DNA of 64,000 nucleotides from Bromus sterilis (Eukaryota > Streptophyta > Magnoliopsida > Poales > Poaceae): contig OX465600.1 of the NCBI GenBank assembly GCA_950022295.1, positions 6,014,001-6,078,000 of the forward strand, written 5' to 3'. The position numbers and the translations under genes are program-made. This document shows, one piece after another, positions 9,397 through 20,389 of the stretch (the stretch's first letter is position 1; the number at the start of each line of letters is the position of its first letter). The notes below the pieces were generated by a model, which searched no databases, was not told the origin of the DNA, and saw only the letters and a program-made list of their open reading frames with translations.

Positions 9397-11300
9397 TTAT
9401 TGAAGAAAAGTGAGTCTGACTTTCTATCCTTCATGGTCGTAGGTCTTTTTTCAACGTGACATGTGACAGATGTGCCATCCTTAGTTTTTTTAAGGTCAAC
9501 CTCATCCTCTTTAGTGTCATCCGCAATACTCATCACCCTATTCTTCTAGTAGGAGTACTTCATTTCGTCCCCGCCCCGACCTACCACGTCTTTGGTGGCT
9601 GCCATCGTGGTGGTCTACAAATTCGTTAGACGCCACCACACACTCGACTACTTGTACATGGTGAACAAATATATCCAATCTTTTAAGCTAACTTGTTCAT
9701 CAGTTCGTCTGGATCGGATTCTTTAATTCTTTTGTACTGCATTGAGGCTATTTTCTGGTTCCCTTATTTGGACCAGTCGTAGAGACCATTGCGAATGTAT
9801 TTATTAACTCTATAGCTAATATTTATTTATTCGGTTGTCTGTAAGACCTTACCTGGATGTTAAACTACTCAAATATGTCATTATTTTGTTAAGTATGTGC
9901 TTAAAAATGCCTCTCGGCATCTTTATCGTACAGTCAAAGGCCATTGGCCGGATTGAAATGACCAACATACTTCAGAATCTGACTTATATTGTAAATTACA
10001 GGTCCTAGTTTTCGGCACATAGAAAATAAAATTAGAAGAAAAAAATAGCTTTGCAAATAGGTAATCAAGTTCTCATATGTCATTACTTTTGGTCTAGTAT
10101 GATTATCTTTATGCTAACAACTAGGACCCAAAGGTTATATAGCAGCACCGATAAGTGGGTTCGGGTGTATTTTGGCCATTTCATCCCGGTCAATGGTATT
10201 TGATCAAATGATGACGATGCCAAGTGGCATTTTTAGCACATGCGAGTAAAAGGATGATATTTTTAAGTAGTTGAAACTTCCAGTGCCAAACTGAGTACTG
10301 TGACAAAACTAGTGGCAAGATTGGGAAAAAAAAATACATCACCAAGTTCTACAAATATACAACACTTGGGTTGCTGCCGCAAAAAACATTTTGCACACAT
10401 GTGACCCATGAACCGCTGCCTAGAACCTTCTCACGTGCGACTTGCGTTTCACCTCGACCGTCGATGCTACGATTTCAACAACGACCGCCACCACCCCTGG
10501 CCCGTCGTCCGTCCCTGAGTCCGCCCCGACCTTGCGGTTGCGGAGTCCTCGCTAGCCTGCCTGATTCGGGATCTGGCAGATCGTTGATTCTGGGAAGCCA
10601 TCGACCTATAATGATGCGGGCAGCTCCTTTGCATCGTCTAGAGGGGGACTAATGGCCATGAAAGCATCACCACTAGCCCCTCTACCGCAACTTGGAAAAC
10701 ATCAACCTCGGTGTCAACGTTCCTCCCCGTGACTCCAGATGGTTGCAAGCTCTGCCTCCCAGCGGCGGAGGTGCAATTTTGCCCCGACATAGCTTTTTTC
10801 TAGCCTTCGATGAGTACCGAACGGTTTTTTCCTCCTCGCACACAAGATGTTCGACAAAATTTGTAGAAGGCTAAAAAGGTTTTCCTGCTTTTTTATGCAG
10901 AGATAGTAGTTTGATGAAGGTTTATTGTATTGTAGATGAGTTCATGTGACTCCTCTATTTAGGATAAGTCCTCGTCGAACGAAGGATATGACATGATCGA
11001 GGAGGAAGACATATCTATGCTCGCGAATCTGGGCTAGTCCAAGCATTGGATTCGACCTCGCATCGTCACCAACCTATCAACGACGGAATCCTCCCTTAGC
11101 CCCACCTCCCTTTCCTCAAATCCCCTCCCTTGCATGTGCTGCATTGGACGGATTTGGTGTTTTCGTTCTTGGTGACCCCCACCCCTCCGTGCGCGCTAAC
11201 CCCGCCACCTCCCCTACCTTCTCCTCCCTCACATGCGCTGGAGTTGAGAGATCGAGTGGCGCCCTTGCGTCCTCAGCAACGACCATGACCATATGTTGCA
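9397..11300. other. Anonymous spacer
   Basis: About 1.9 kb without a recognisable gene. Short open stretches (9577-9690 plus; 10371-10874 plus) have no familiar motif; the 10.4-10.9 kb part is GC-rich with broken frames and could be a decayed gene. A minus-strand open frame at 9225-9536 crosses the Helitron edge and is not credible. Same in copy 2 at 42514-44417. Confidence 0.4.
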
Positions 11301-12187
11301 TGATTTTTTTATTTGTTTTTACTATTATTTTTAAATAATTTTTAAATTAATTAATAAGAAATTATTTATGATATTTAAAGGAGTCTTCACGCATTAAAAA
11401 ATGTTAATGAATTTGTATACATAAATAAATGTTAATAATTTTTTTTAAAGTGTTCTAGCTTCTATAGAAATTGTTTGTGTATTTTTAAGAAAGTAAATAT
11501 AATTAAAAAAACTGTTCAAACATTTTGGGAAAATATTCATAGAATTTTTAAAAGTTCATTATAGAAAATGTTCACATTTTTTAGAAAGTGTTCTTTTAAT
11601 TTCTAAAAATGTTGACACACTTAAAAGATACTACTAGATTAAAAAAAATATGTGTTTAATAATAAAACCATGCAATTCTAAAAAGTGTTCATGCATTTTT
11701 GAAAAACATCCATGTATTTTTATAATCTAATTTTAAGATTTTTTTTGTGTTTTTTAGGAAAAGTTTGTGTAATTTCTAGAAAAGGAAAATAAGTAGATAA
11801 AAAATTGGAGTTTTTACCACAAAAAATAGAGTACAATCATTATACCCCAAAAATTATATCACTAGAAAATCAACCATCTGAAGTATCTAGTGATATAGTT
11901 TCAAATGGTTGTATCTACTATCTAGCATCAAAATACATCTAGATACATCCTTTTATTGACAATTAATATGAAGCGGAGAAAGTATTAATTATAGTACATT
12001 GGTAAAACTGTTAATCTAAGGATACACATAGGCCTAACAAACCAGAAAGAAGGTAGTAAACTATTGTTGTAACAATTTATTTGCAGTCATTCATAAAAGA
12101 ATGAGAACACTTAGATTTAATCAAAAAACTACAAGTGCATTGGTCGTACGTGCTACCGTTGGATCAAAGTTAATCATATAGCACCGC
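11300..12187. other. AT-rich degenerate repeat DNA with a MITE half
   Basis: Very AT-rich, with repeated variants of AAAATGTTCA and GTGTTC...TTTTTAAAAA-like words typical of decayed grass repeats. At about 11935-11990, ACATCTAGATACATCC and GAAGCGGAGAAAGTA resemble one end of a Stowaway MITE. No gene. Confidence 0.45.
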
Positions 12188-12237
12188 ATGGATGCTCTCT
12201 CCATCTCTGCAATTATCTGCACTGATCTAGCATATTC

Positions 12238-12824
12238 TTATTCTTCATCCTCAAATCTTCTCTCTTTACGGGGCCATGCAACGCCACACTTACCCCCTCG
12301 ACCCCGACTCCCACTCGGACGACCACCACCTCCACCGGCGGTGGCCAACGCGGTCTCTCCAACGCCCAAATCGGTGGGATCGTCGGAGGGATCGTCGCAA
12401 CGCTCGGCGTTGTGCTGGCCGTTTGCAAGTATTTCCGGACTTGGTTCCCACGCCACGACGACCACGACGGCCGCCCTCGTCACCGTCGCCGGCGCCGCGT
12501 CACCGTTTCCGGCCCCGGCACCGGCACCGACATCTTCGTCAACAACTGCGCGACTGTCGCGATTGGCATCCGGCTGCGGGTGTCGGTGTCTGCGCCGGCG
12601 CCCGTGCCCGCGCCCGTGTCCGCGCCGGTGTCGCGCCGGCATCCGCGGCGTCGTCTTCGTCTTCATCGCCGCATCCTTCACCACCGGTGGCCTTCGACGT
12701 GGAGCACGTCGTTTACCACCCGCCGCCCTACATGCCGTTGTACGTGCCGTACGCCGTCTACCACCAGCCGCCCTACATGTCGTACGCCGACGACGAGGAT
12801 ACTTGCTGCTGCGCCATCATGTGA
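12238..12824 (+). pseudogene. Membrane/CaaX family relic B (copy 1)
   Basis: One frame reads PCNATLTPSTPTPTRTTTTS, then RGLSNAQIGGIVGGIVATLG and VVLAVCKYFRTWFPRH: a luminal/extracellular-type Thr-Pro linker, a Gly-rich transmembrane helix and a basic His/Arg-rich segment. Near 12630 the sense shifts frame and continues AASSSSSSPHPSPPVAFDVE, a Tyr/Pro-rich tail (PPPYMPLYVPYAVYHQPPYM) and the C-terminus DDEDTCCCAIM before TGA at 12822-12824. CAIM is a good CaaX prenylation box, and the Tyr/Pro tail resembles isoprenylated plant proteins such as HIPPs, but no HMA domain is visible. The frameshift relative to the 63.5-kb relative makes this probably a pseudogene. No ATG is in frame upstream; a stop precedes it. 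Confidence 0.5.
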
Positions 12825-13140
12825 GAGATTGGATTATATTCACCTGAGATTTGTTGGCTAGGCTTTCAGAGGTAAGGTTTATTGCTAGCTCTCAGATTAG
12901 TAGGCTTGATATGGGATTTTTATACTAAATTTTTATACTTCTCTAAATCTTATTTTTAACACGTTATAATCTTACAAACAAATTTATCTTTTATTGACAT
13001 AGTTTAACCACATGATGGTGTAATAGAGTTAATAAATATTAGTTGGTTACTTATGTTTGTTGTGGATATTATACAAAAATAGCAAAATTTATTTTTTAAT
13101 AATTTTTTTAGTTAGAACTATTTTTTTATAATACATAATT
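12825..13140. other. AT-rich spacer
   Basis: No gene seen. Contains base 12960 (C), one of the two substitutions that distinguish the copies (T at 46077). Confidence 0.5.
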
Positions 13141-13397
13141 TATACCCCTTTCTGAGATATAAGATGTATATGTTCGGTCACGAAGTCATTTTTTAACTTT
13201 GAATAAATTTATAGCATATAAGTTAACATATATGATATCTAATAAATACAATATGAAAATATGTTTGAGACGAATGTGATGATGCCAACTTGGTATAATT
13301 TATATCGACATATTTATCTACAAATATGATCAAAGTGAAATAAATTTAACTTTTTGAAAAAAAGAATATACCTTATATTCAGGAATGGAGAGAGTAT
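13141..13397. mobile_element. Degenerate Stowaway-like MITE (copy 1)
   Basis: Ends CCCTTTCTGAGATATAAGAT and ATATTCAGGAATGGAGAGAG are inverted relatives of the CTCCCTCC...CCCAAAATATAAG Stowaway terminus, each bordered by TA. The interior is AT-rich and non-coding; heavily mutated. Confidence 0.5.
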
Positions 13398-13904
13398 AAT
13401 TTATGGTAGAGATCTTCACAAAGTACGATACAATAAATATCACAATAATGGTTTCTAGTATATGATTAAGTAAGCTAATCTATAGAAAGTTATGAATATA
13501 AACTGAGACAATGATCTCATTTTTAATTTTTGTTTAGCAATAGACAAATTTTCACAAAAATGTACATGCTCCACCGGGAAGCCAACTGATGCAGCCTAGC
13601 ACAACGCCACCGGGGAAGAACCACTTAGGGCGCAGCACCGGGAGCCCGCTGTGTCAAGGCAAGTAGGCCTCCAACCTGGGAAAAATGACTGGAGGTTGAT
13701 GAACGCCTTCAAACGCCAGATGAACCTTGAATCCGGCAAAGAGGGAGATAGTAGTCGCAGCACGACCATCTTAGACGGTGACTAACATGGAGTCACCGTG
13801 GTTGCACTCCTAGGAGCAGCTTCCCAGCTCTCTTGCTGCCGATCCAATCGCCAATCTAGCGAAGCCGAGGGAAAATCCCCGATCTCGTCATCAAACGATA
13901 TCAT
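13398..13904. other. Spacer with a GC-rich, gene-like relic
   Basis: 13560-13890 is moderately GC-rich (CACCGGGAAGCC, CACCGGGGAAGAACC) but contains no frame or motif I recognise. The rest is AT-rich. Confidence 0.35.
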
Positions 13905-14097
13905 TCAAAGTTTTAAATAGCCGGCTATAGCCCAGCTATGGCTGTTTGAGCATGGTGCCGTTAAATGATGCTCGCCGTTATTCATGTACAATCGTGCGAA
14001 AAAGTTTTAAAATAGCCGACTATAGCTTCGCTATAGCCCCGCTATGGCTATTTTGAAGGGCCGCCGCTATTTATCATAGCCCGCTATTTAAAACTAT
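13905..14097. mobile_element. hAT-type foldback MITE, 8-bp TSD (copy 1)
   Basis: GATATCAT (13897-13904) and GATATCAC (14098-14105) flank a 193-base element whose ends read TCAAAGTTTTAAATAGC and GCTATTTAAAACTAT, inverted repeats. The interior repeats GGCTATAGCCCAGCTATGGC-like words as a foldback. An 8-bp duplication indicates a hAT-type mobiliser. A fragment of a similar element appears at 30062-30113. Confidence 0.75.
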
Positions 14098-14105
14098 GAT
14101 ATCAC

Positions 14106-14439
14106 TGCACCTCCAACTAGGCTACCGGATCCGCCGAAAGTAGACTTATTTGAGTTGCTTTTTTGGCGGATCCCACCTTCGCCGCCGTCGTCCACCATGG
14201 ATCAGGGCCGCCGAAGAGTGCCAGCACGCCACCATCGCCGCTTGCGAACAACAGAGGCATGAAGCAGATACACGCCACAGCGGGCAAGACTAAAGGAAAC
14301 CTACTAGTAGTAGGACCGATGCCTCTCTTTTGCCATTTCCAGGCGACCCGGATCTGCTCCGGGGACTCTCAAATGCAGGGAGGAGAACACAAGAGGGCGA
14401 GGGGAGGAGATACGTACCAAGTTCACGTCAGGCGGAGCC
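14106..14439. other. GC-rich spacer, unidentified
   Basis: An open frame from 14163 (MADPTFAAVVHHGSG) has no recognisable domain and runs into the SINE poly-T. Could be a decayed gene start; no support. Confidence 0.25.
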
Positions 14440-14735
14440 TTTTTCTTTTTTGAACACAGTACAACTCTAATGCTTACATACACGAGTATACAATCACCCA
14501 TATAACGCACACACGCACACCCTACCCCTATGAGCATCTTCGCAATACTGAGCCGATACATTATCTTGAGATTAACGAAGCCTCCACCTCGTTTTCGACG
14601 GGAACGTCTCCTCCCACTGAAAGAGCATCACCGGAAGCCCTGGAATAAATCCAAAAAAATGCGAGCACCATTGTCAAATCTGGGATTTGAACTCTGGTGG
14701 GCTGGGGATACAACCATCCACCTAACCAATTGTAG
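14440..14735 (-). mobile_element. tRNA-derived SINE, Au type (copy 1)
   Basis: On the minus strand the element begins near 14735 with an A-box-like stretch (complement of CCTAACCAATTG, 14721-14732) and a B box (complement of TGGGATTTGAACTC, 14681-14694), followed by the conserved body with GGGAGGAGACGTTCCCGTCG and the CA-rich GGGTGTGCGTGTGTGCG region, and ends in an A-rich tail (poly-T 14440-14451 on plus). This matches the wheat Au SINE, a polymerase III-transcribed retroposon moved by LINE machinery. It is not a functional tRNA gene. Target duplications were not resolved. Confidence 0.8.
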
Positions 14736-14739
14736 AAAG

Positions 14740-15260
14740 ATTTGTCAATTTTTTTCTTAGTTTTACCTGGGGAAAACAATTACTTGGGAAAAAACTGTCT
14801 TTTAGACTAACATGTGGGGTCCACGTGATTTTTGGAATCTGTTGCTTTTTGTTGAGACTGTTATGTGGGTCCCATGTGTGTTTTTTTTGGGAAAAAGATT
14901 TTTTTGGGGGGAATATGGCAAAAAACTCATTTTTTGGGGGAAATATTTGTCTTGGAAAAGTAAATGTTTTTTTACTAACATGTTGGTCCCACGTGATTTT
15001 TAGGGGAAAATGTGTTTTTTGAAATAATGTTTTTTTATTTTTTATTTTTAGACTACCACCTAGGTCCCACGTGTTTTGGGAGGAAAATACCTTTTTGGGA
15101 AAAACTGAATTTGTTTAATTAAATATTGTCAAAAAGTTATTTTTACAATTTTGTTTTGAAAAATTGGTTTTTTAGACTAACATGTGGGTCCCATGTGTCA
15201 TAACGGATATCGGGACGGTCAAATGTAATGCTTGTGCCATGTCGACCTATCAGTGGGACC
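14740..15260. repeat. Degenerate tandem repeats with GTGGGTCCCACGTG motif (copy 1)
   Basis: Variants of AGACTAACATGTGGGTCCCA followed by TGTG or CGTG recur near 14804, 14856, 14971, 15043 and 15171, separated by T/G-homopolymer stretches (TTTTTTGGGAAAAA). An inverted relative, AGTGGGACCTACCCGTC, lies near 15252. Three units contain a CACGTG core. This style occurs in subterminal regions of grass DNA transposons, but no terminus was found. Confidence 0.6.
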
Positions 15261-15504
15261 TACCCGTCAGATTCAGCGTCAAACTGCTCTAATCAAGCGA
15301 TTAGTGTTTTTCTAAAACAAATTAGTACAACACCAGTGATTTTTCTTAAAAAAAAGCTAAAGGTGGTGGTTTTCTGTATTTAGGGTCCTCAATTATGGTG
15401 ATTTTTTGCAATGTCTCCCTTGTTATCACTACTTTTATCACCTCTAACATTAAGACAATATACATGAGACAAATAATACAATGTACGTAGGTAAACTCCA
15501 AATA
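15261..15504. other. Spacer, nothing recognised
   Basis: AT-rich DNA between the tandem repeats and the LINE tail; no gene or terminal repeat seen. Confidence 0.4.
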
Positions 15505-15785
15505 AGCAGAATATATGTACCAGAAGGCCCAAAAAGGCCAAACACGGGGGAAAACAAGTCCCCGAAGAAACTCCACTCCTACGCCTAAACACTACTCCTC
15601 ACTCGACTGGTCGACTCCAACTAATCCAGCTCTAATCCATTGCTCAAGCTCCTGGTTGATGTGGAGAGAGAGCGCGGCTTTCGTCATCCAGTTGGTGGTG
15701 CCAAAGACATGTGCATGTTGCTGTTTCCAAAGATGCCAGAAGATGATAGAAACAAGGGATACAAGAACTGGAATACAAGTACGTC
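15505..15785 (-). pseudogene. LINE reverse-transcriptase ORF, C-terminal tail (copy 1)
   Basis: On the minus strand a frame reads SIIFWHLWKQQHAHVF, then ALSLHINQELEQWIRAGLVG, ending EE-stop at about 15592. IFWHLWKxRNxxVF is the conserved end of plant LINE polyproteins after the zf-RVT region. The sequence below 15592 would be its 3' UTR (GGGGACTTGTTTTCCCCCGT). Only this tail remains. Confidence 0.65.
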
Positions 15786-16690
15786 ACTGGAATACAAGAA
15801 CTGCTACCTTCTTCATGTAAAATGACAACGGCATAAGAGTTTATTTGAGCATAAAGAGCATAATTCTAAATTGAATTAATTGGTTCGAACCCTAGATAAC
15901 CTAATCTAGAGGCCTTGTATGAAAATGGGCAAATTCCAAAGAAATTCAGAGGATTGTGCCTGCCAGGTTCAAGCTCGTTCAAAACAGGACCAGTTGATGG
16001 CCTTGAATCAAATCAACTTCAATAGCTGCATAACATAACGGTTATGCAACTCAACAGATTAGAATGCCCATACTAGATAATCAGAATTGAGGATACATGA
16101 GCGGCAAATGGAATAATAAGCTAAAGACAGAGCCAACATCCCAAAGAACACCTTGTAGTAGGATACTGATACTGGATTACTAGTACATATTTAGCACAAG
16201 TTTTGTGATGAAATGTCACGAAAGCAACCTGCTAAAGAAATGACATGAACTGCAGATAGATAGATACCAGTTGTTGCCCAGACTCTGATAACAATCAGGT
16301 CTAAGTACCTGCCAGAAGTCTTCTCAAAAAGGAACAGTGCAGATAGATAGATAGATAGATAGATAGATACCAGCTGTTGCCCAGACTCTGATACAGCAGC
16401 GATGCCAGCCGGACGCCAAAAACCAGGCGTGACCCTTCCCTGTGTAAGTGACCAAAGCACAAGAGGGGGCCAACTTCATATAAAAACACACAATATGTAT
16501 AAAAATCACCACCAAGTTGTACAAAACATATGCAAGACTAATTAGATGACCATGTCATCATAATATGTATATATTTTGTTCATACAGATACATCAAATGC
16601 ATACATACCCTGAGCATTATGAATAGGTAGACTTAGGTGCTCCAAAAGAACAATCACACTGATAATGGCCAAAAGTCATCTAAACAAAAC
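15786..16690. other. Spacer with microsatellite and short direct repeat
   Basis: Non-coding, possibly downstream or intronic DNA of the hAT pseudogene to the right. The words GATAGATACCAG(T/C)TGTTGCC and CAGACTCTGATA occur twice about 100 bases apart (16258-16292 and 16361-16394). Confidence 0.45.
16341..16369. repeat. (AGAT)n microsatellite
   Basis: 29 bases, just over seven AGAT units, inside a short direct duplication. Copy 2 (49458-49486) has the same unit number, notable because such loci mutate quickly. Confidence 0.9.
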
Positions 16691-16696
16691 TAACAA

Positions 16697-18045
16697 CTAG
16701 AGATGTGCTCTTCTACACTTCCTATTCTTGAAATCATCAATTATATCTTGAAAATTAATTTTTGTTGCAATTTCTCGCTCTATTTGTAACAACAAACTGT
16801 CTGCAAGGAAATCATCTTCCATTCGGCTCCGCAACCTTGTCTTGATAATCTTCAAACTCGAGAAAGCACGCTCTGCACTTGCAGTGGAAACTGGGAGAAT
16901 AACAAGCAATCGAAGCAACCTATCAAGCAGATTGTAAATTCTATCTTGTTGTGTAAAATCAGTTGGATAATATTTCCCCACCATTGAACATATTTCCTTA
17001 GCATTGAAAGATGTGAAACCATTTCTTGGTATCAATGTAACACTAACGGATAAGAGATCCATCACTTTCTTATTGAAACCGAGATTCAGTTTAGTTAGTT
17101 GGTTGTCAATTGTTGCTCAAAATACCTCCACTCGTAGATACCTTTCAATAGTAAAGTAATCAGGTTGACGAAGTGCTCGCCCACCACGCAGAATGTATGG
17201 TTGCTCCATGTCTGGAATTTCTATACTATGCTCCACACAGAACTCAACAACATTTAGAAAGAACAACTCCCATCCTTCATCCGATCTCATCTCTTCTAGA
17301 AGTAATTTTGTTGAATGCACTAGACGTACTGCATTTACTATGTCCTGTGATTTTTTCTGTAAAGCCTTCCCAAGATCTTCACTAGTTTCCAGTATTTCTT
17401 TCATCATGCATAGGATAAATACAAATTCAAATGAGTTCATGTAGGTGTAAGCCGTATCACCATCAGCCCGGTTTGCTCCAGCAAATGAATCAGCAGCTAA
17501 ATTCTCTAGAACAACTCTCACTGGTTCGTAATATTCATAAGACTAGTAATCGAACCTAAATGGGAACCCCATCTTGTCTCTCCTGGTCGCTTCAATGATC
17601 GTATTTGATTTGCTCCTTTAGCTGTTTCAATTTGATCAATAGCAAGCAAGCGTGCAATCTCAACTACTTGGGTATCATGCAGTTCATCATGTCGCTTTGA
17701 AGAGGAGTCAACCGTGTTTACAACAAAGATAAGCTTCCGAAAAAATTGGGTGACAGGAACTACATCTCGTGCTGCACCAACAAGGGAAAGTTGCAGCCGA
17801 TGTGCATAGCAATGAACATAATATGCATGGGGGCAATGTTTAATGAATAGAGCTTGCAATCCATTCAACTCCCCCCTCATATTACTAGCCCCATTGTACC
17901 CTTGGCCTCGTAGATTTTGTATATCAAATCCATGCTTGGACAATACTGCACACAACTGCATCTTTAGTGTATAAGTGCTTTTGTGTTGGGTACATGTATG
18001 AGATGAAAGAGCCTTTCTTGTGAATAACCATGGTTGGACAATACG
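16697..18045 (-). pseudogene. hAT/ZMYM1-like transposase-derived protein, broken (copy 1)
   Basis: Minus-strand frames align in order to plant TTF-type/ZMYM1-like hAT proteins: GQGYNGASNMRGELNGLQ and CYAHRLQLSLV with TRWGSH (17961-17518), a helical middle (17521-17117), and the C-terminal dimerisation domain ILPVSTASAERAFSSLKI with TRLRSRMEDDFLADSL (17065-16697). Breaks: a frame change near 17975 (before MQLCAVLSKHG), another near 17520, and TGA at 17117-17119. The N-terminal BED/TTF finger and start are absent. Such genes are domesticated-looking or mobile hAT transposases; this one is dead. Confidence 0.85.
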
Positions 18046-18250
18046 TTATTCCTCAAAAGTAATAACAAGTTCGATACAATTCGGATCATGGGGATTAGAA
18101 AGCCACAAATGGTGCCCCGGAGGAAGGTTACACACAAATTTCGCGGTGTTGTGGGCATCAAGATTCGATGCTCTCCCTTCGTAAATGAATTGGCACTCTC
18201 TGAAGAATAGCCTTCTCAGGTTTATCTGCTTGATCACTTCTTCAAAATTG
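18046..18250 (-). pseudogene. RNase H-like (RVT_3) C-terminal fragment (copy 1)
   Basis: A minus-strand frame reads LRRLFFRECQFIYEGRASNL, then DAHNTAKFVCNLPPGHHLWL and ends PNCIELVITFEE-stop at 18046. This is the usual ending of plant RVT_3/RNase H-like proteins: family Ser/Asn-x-x-AHxxAK followed by GxHxWL. It abuts the hAT pseudogene in the same orientation but in a different frame, so two unrelated fragments meet at about 18045. Confidence 0.6.
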
Positions 18251-19023
18251 CCTCACAGTTTCTGCTCAACTGTCTGTATCATCTTCACTAATATATTTAT
18301 TAATCTTTATATGCAAACTCCACATTAACTATTTTTAATTATTTTATTGTTCACACTAACAATTTTTTAATACACACATGTTTAATATCGAATAAATTTA
18401 GTATCTCAACTATAACAAATTGAATTTTGCATATTCACTTAGACAACTTAATGCCTTTAGATCCATATTACTTGTCTTAAAATGGATGAATCTAGATGCA
18501 TTTTAATGATAGATACATCAATTTTGGGACAAGTCATATGAATCGGAGGAAGTATCATATTATTTACATTTTCTTACTTACGTAATATAGTATTTAAAGG
18601 AATTCTTGTGGCAACATGCGTGGTGTATTTCTAGTTTACTTACAAATTAAGTATTCCCTCCAATTTTTCTTCTCAAATAACTCTACAATTATTGTTACGG
18701 GGATCACCTTTCTAACCAAGATCGCAAATCAAGTTCTCAAAAACAAAAAGATCTCAAATCAATATATAATAAGATAATTTTAAATAAAGAGAAATCGGAT
18801 GAAACTAACTCAACATATTCCAGAATGAACACGATATTTCTACCTCAGCAACCCATTTTTATTACCCTAAAAAAAGCAACCCATTTTTATAGCATGAAAA
18901 TATTTAAATAGTGTATCCTAATTGCAACGTGGTAATCTTACATTCTTAGGAAATTGCTCTGCACTACTATCAATTCTCTTAACATGCAGACACTCCACCT
19001 CATCATGCATGCCACGTCCAGGG
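18251..19023. other. AT-rich spacer with a Stowaway half
   Basis: About 770 bases without a gene. At 18474-18556, TGTCTTAAAATGGATGAATC, TAGATACATCA and GAATCGGAGGAAGTAT form one half of a Stowaway/Mariner-type MITE. The words AGCAACCCATTTTTAT repeat at 18846 and 18880. Confidence 0.45.
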
Positions 19024-20120
19024 CCGGTCCTGAGATTTTAGGGGCCCGGGGCGGTATTATAAACCAGGGCCCTTCTGGACCTTTAGTATAGATGTCTAAA
19101 TAACATGGTTTAAAATAGTGAGAGAAGTGGTTTAGTACCGGATATTTTTGCCGATATTTGACAATGATGAATCCCTCTATATCCGCTATTTATTGATATT
19201 CAACGAAGGAAGAAAATCACGTCGAGCTTTCCTTATGGATATATCAGTATTACATCGGCCATTTAGCACACTATCTTATCCTTTTCTAAATAATAATACA
19301 CATACATAAATATAAATTTGTCTCAAAGAAACCAATCAAGTGCACCAAAAACAACGTTTATATCAAGTAATGATTCATATATTTAAAACTTCTTCCAATA
19401 TTCTTGAAAGCAAAGTCATTTATGAAGTGGAAGCATCAGTATTATTATTGAGAAAATTTTGAAGAACTCTGCGTTGTAATTGCACTAATTTATCAAGTGG
19501 ACTTATTCTTTCTGTTCTTGTCGCTACCCGATGCATATATTCTTTTCAGATTTGCTAGGGCACATCTAGATGTGCTCTAAGATAGAGCACATCTAAATTT
19601 TATACTACTGATTTTACATAAAGATTCATTAAGATATATTTATTATATTTTTTAGTTTTCTTCCTAGTTTGATTGAACACTTAGATGTGCTCTAACTAGA
19701 GCACATCTAGATGTGCCCTAGACAAACCCTTTTCTTTTTTTTCAACGACGTGATATCACACAATGCTAAAAGAAAAATTAAAAAATTGTTGAATACTGCC
19801 GGTATACAAGGAACTGACAAAGTGATACTGTCAGCTCAGAGAGCAATGGAGCAAAATAACTTTAGAAATTGAAATCGGCTAACAACGATGAACCAACTGA
19901 TACTTCTTGATTAAGATTAGGAAAGGATCAAGTGAATTAGCTGGAGTAAGAAGAGGATTGGGGCTGCGAACCTGCGATCAGAGACTCGTTGTACGGCATC
20001 GCTGCGTGCCCGCGTCGGGTTCGTGCACCGGCGGCGGCCTGGGGCTAGGGCTAGGGCTAGGGCGTCTGCCTGGGGGAATCATTGCGTCTCTGGCTATCTG
20101 CGTTACGGTTTAATCGAAGG
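19024..20120 (-). mobile_element. hAT transposon fragment with only the left terminus (copy 1)
   Basis: CAGGGCCGGTCCTGAG followed by ATTTTAGGGGCCCGGGGCG is a typical grass hAT terminal repeat facing right. Inside, the minus strand contains a 38-codon exon-like frame (19535-19420; VATRTERISPLDKLVQLQRR, FLNNNTD) of the hAT/TTF gene type, and the right portion (19950-20115) is GC-rich with CTGCGATCAGAGACTCG and three GGGCTA units. No CCGGCCCTG right terminus was found. Confidence 0.6.
19551..19726. mobile_element. Foldback MITE nested in the hAT fragment (copy 1)
   Basis: TTTGCTAGGGCACATCTAGA and, inverted, TCTAGATGTGCCCTAGACAA bound a 176-base insert; a second inner inverted word AGATGTGCTCTAA strengthens the foldback. 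It interrupts the hAT exon region. A clean target duplication was not seen, though CTTTTC flanks both sides. Confidence 0.65.
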
Positions 20121-20389
20121 GACATGCAATGTTGCGATAGTTTTTTTTACGTGAACTAGCCATCTAGGAAGTGGGATCGGTTGGATGGATCACAGTTTTC
20201 GTGCGTGGCTTCGTTGCTTGAGCGACCTTTGATTTTTCCGTCATCCTCCAATAGCATATTTCTTTGGCCGACGCTAAGCGTCATCCGACTGGAAACATCA
20301 TGTTTTAAACCGCCCTGCTGGACATCCGATTGTTTGTAAAGAACGGTTCAGATATCTGCCAGCGGAACCTCTTCACAGATTCCTCCCGA
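20121..20389. other. Spacer, nothing recognised
   Basis: Contains the near-palindrome GACGCTAAGCGTC (20270-20282). No gene. Confidence 0.4.

Noticed and set aside
9225..9536. Minus-strand 103-codon ORF
   Set aside because: It crosses the Helitron 3' end and encodes no recognisable domain.
12188..12847. 219-codon ORF starting MDALSISAII as the real protein
   Set aside because: Its residues are low-complexity Pro/Ser/Arg; the family-conserved membrane helix and CaaX tail lie in the other two frames.
14681..14735. tRNA gene
   Set aside because: A- and B-box-like sequences belong to the SINE promoter; no cloverleaf with anticodon stem can be drawn.
20044..20063. Telomere-like repeat (GGGCTA)3
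   Set aside because: Only three units and not the plant telomere sequence; part of a GC-rich hAT interior.
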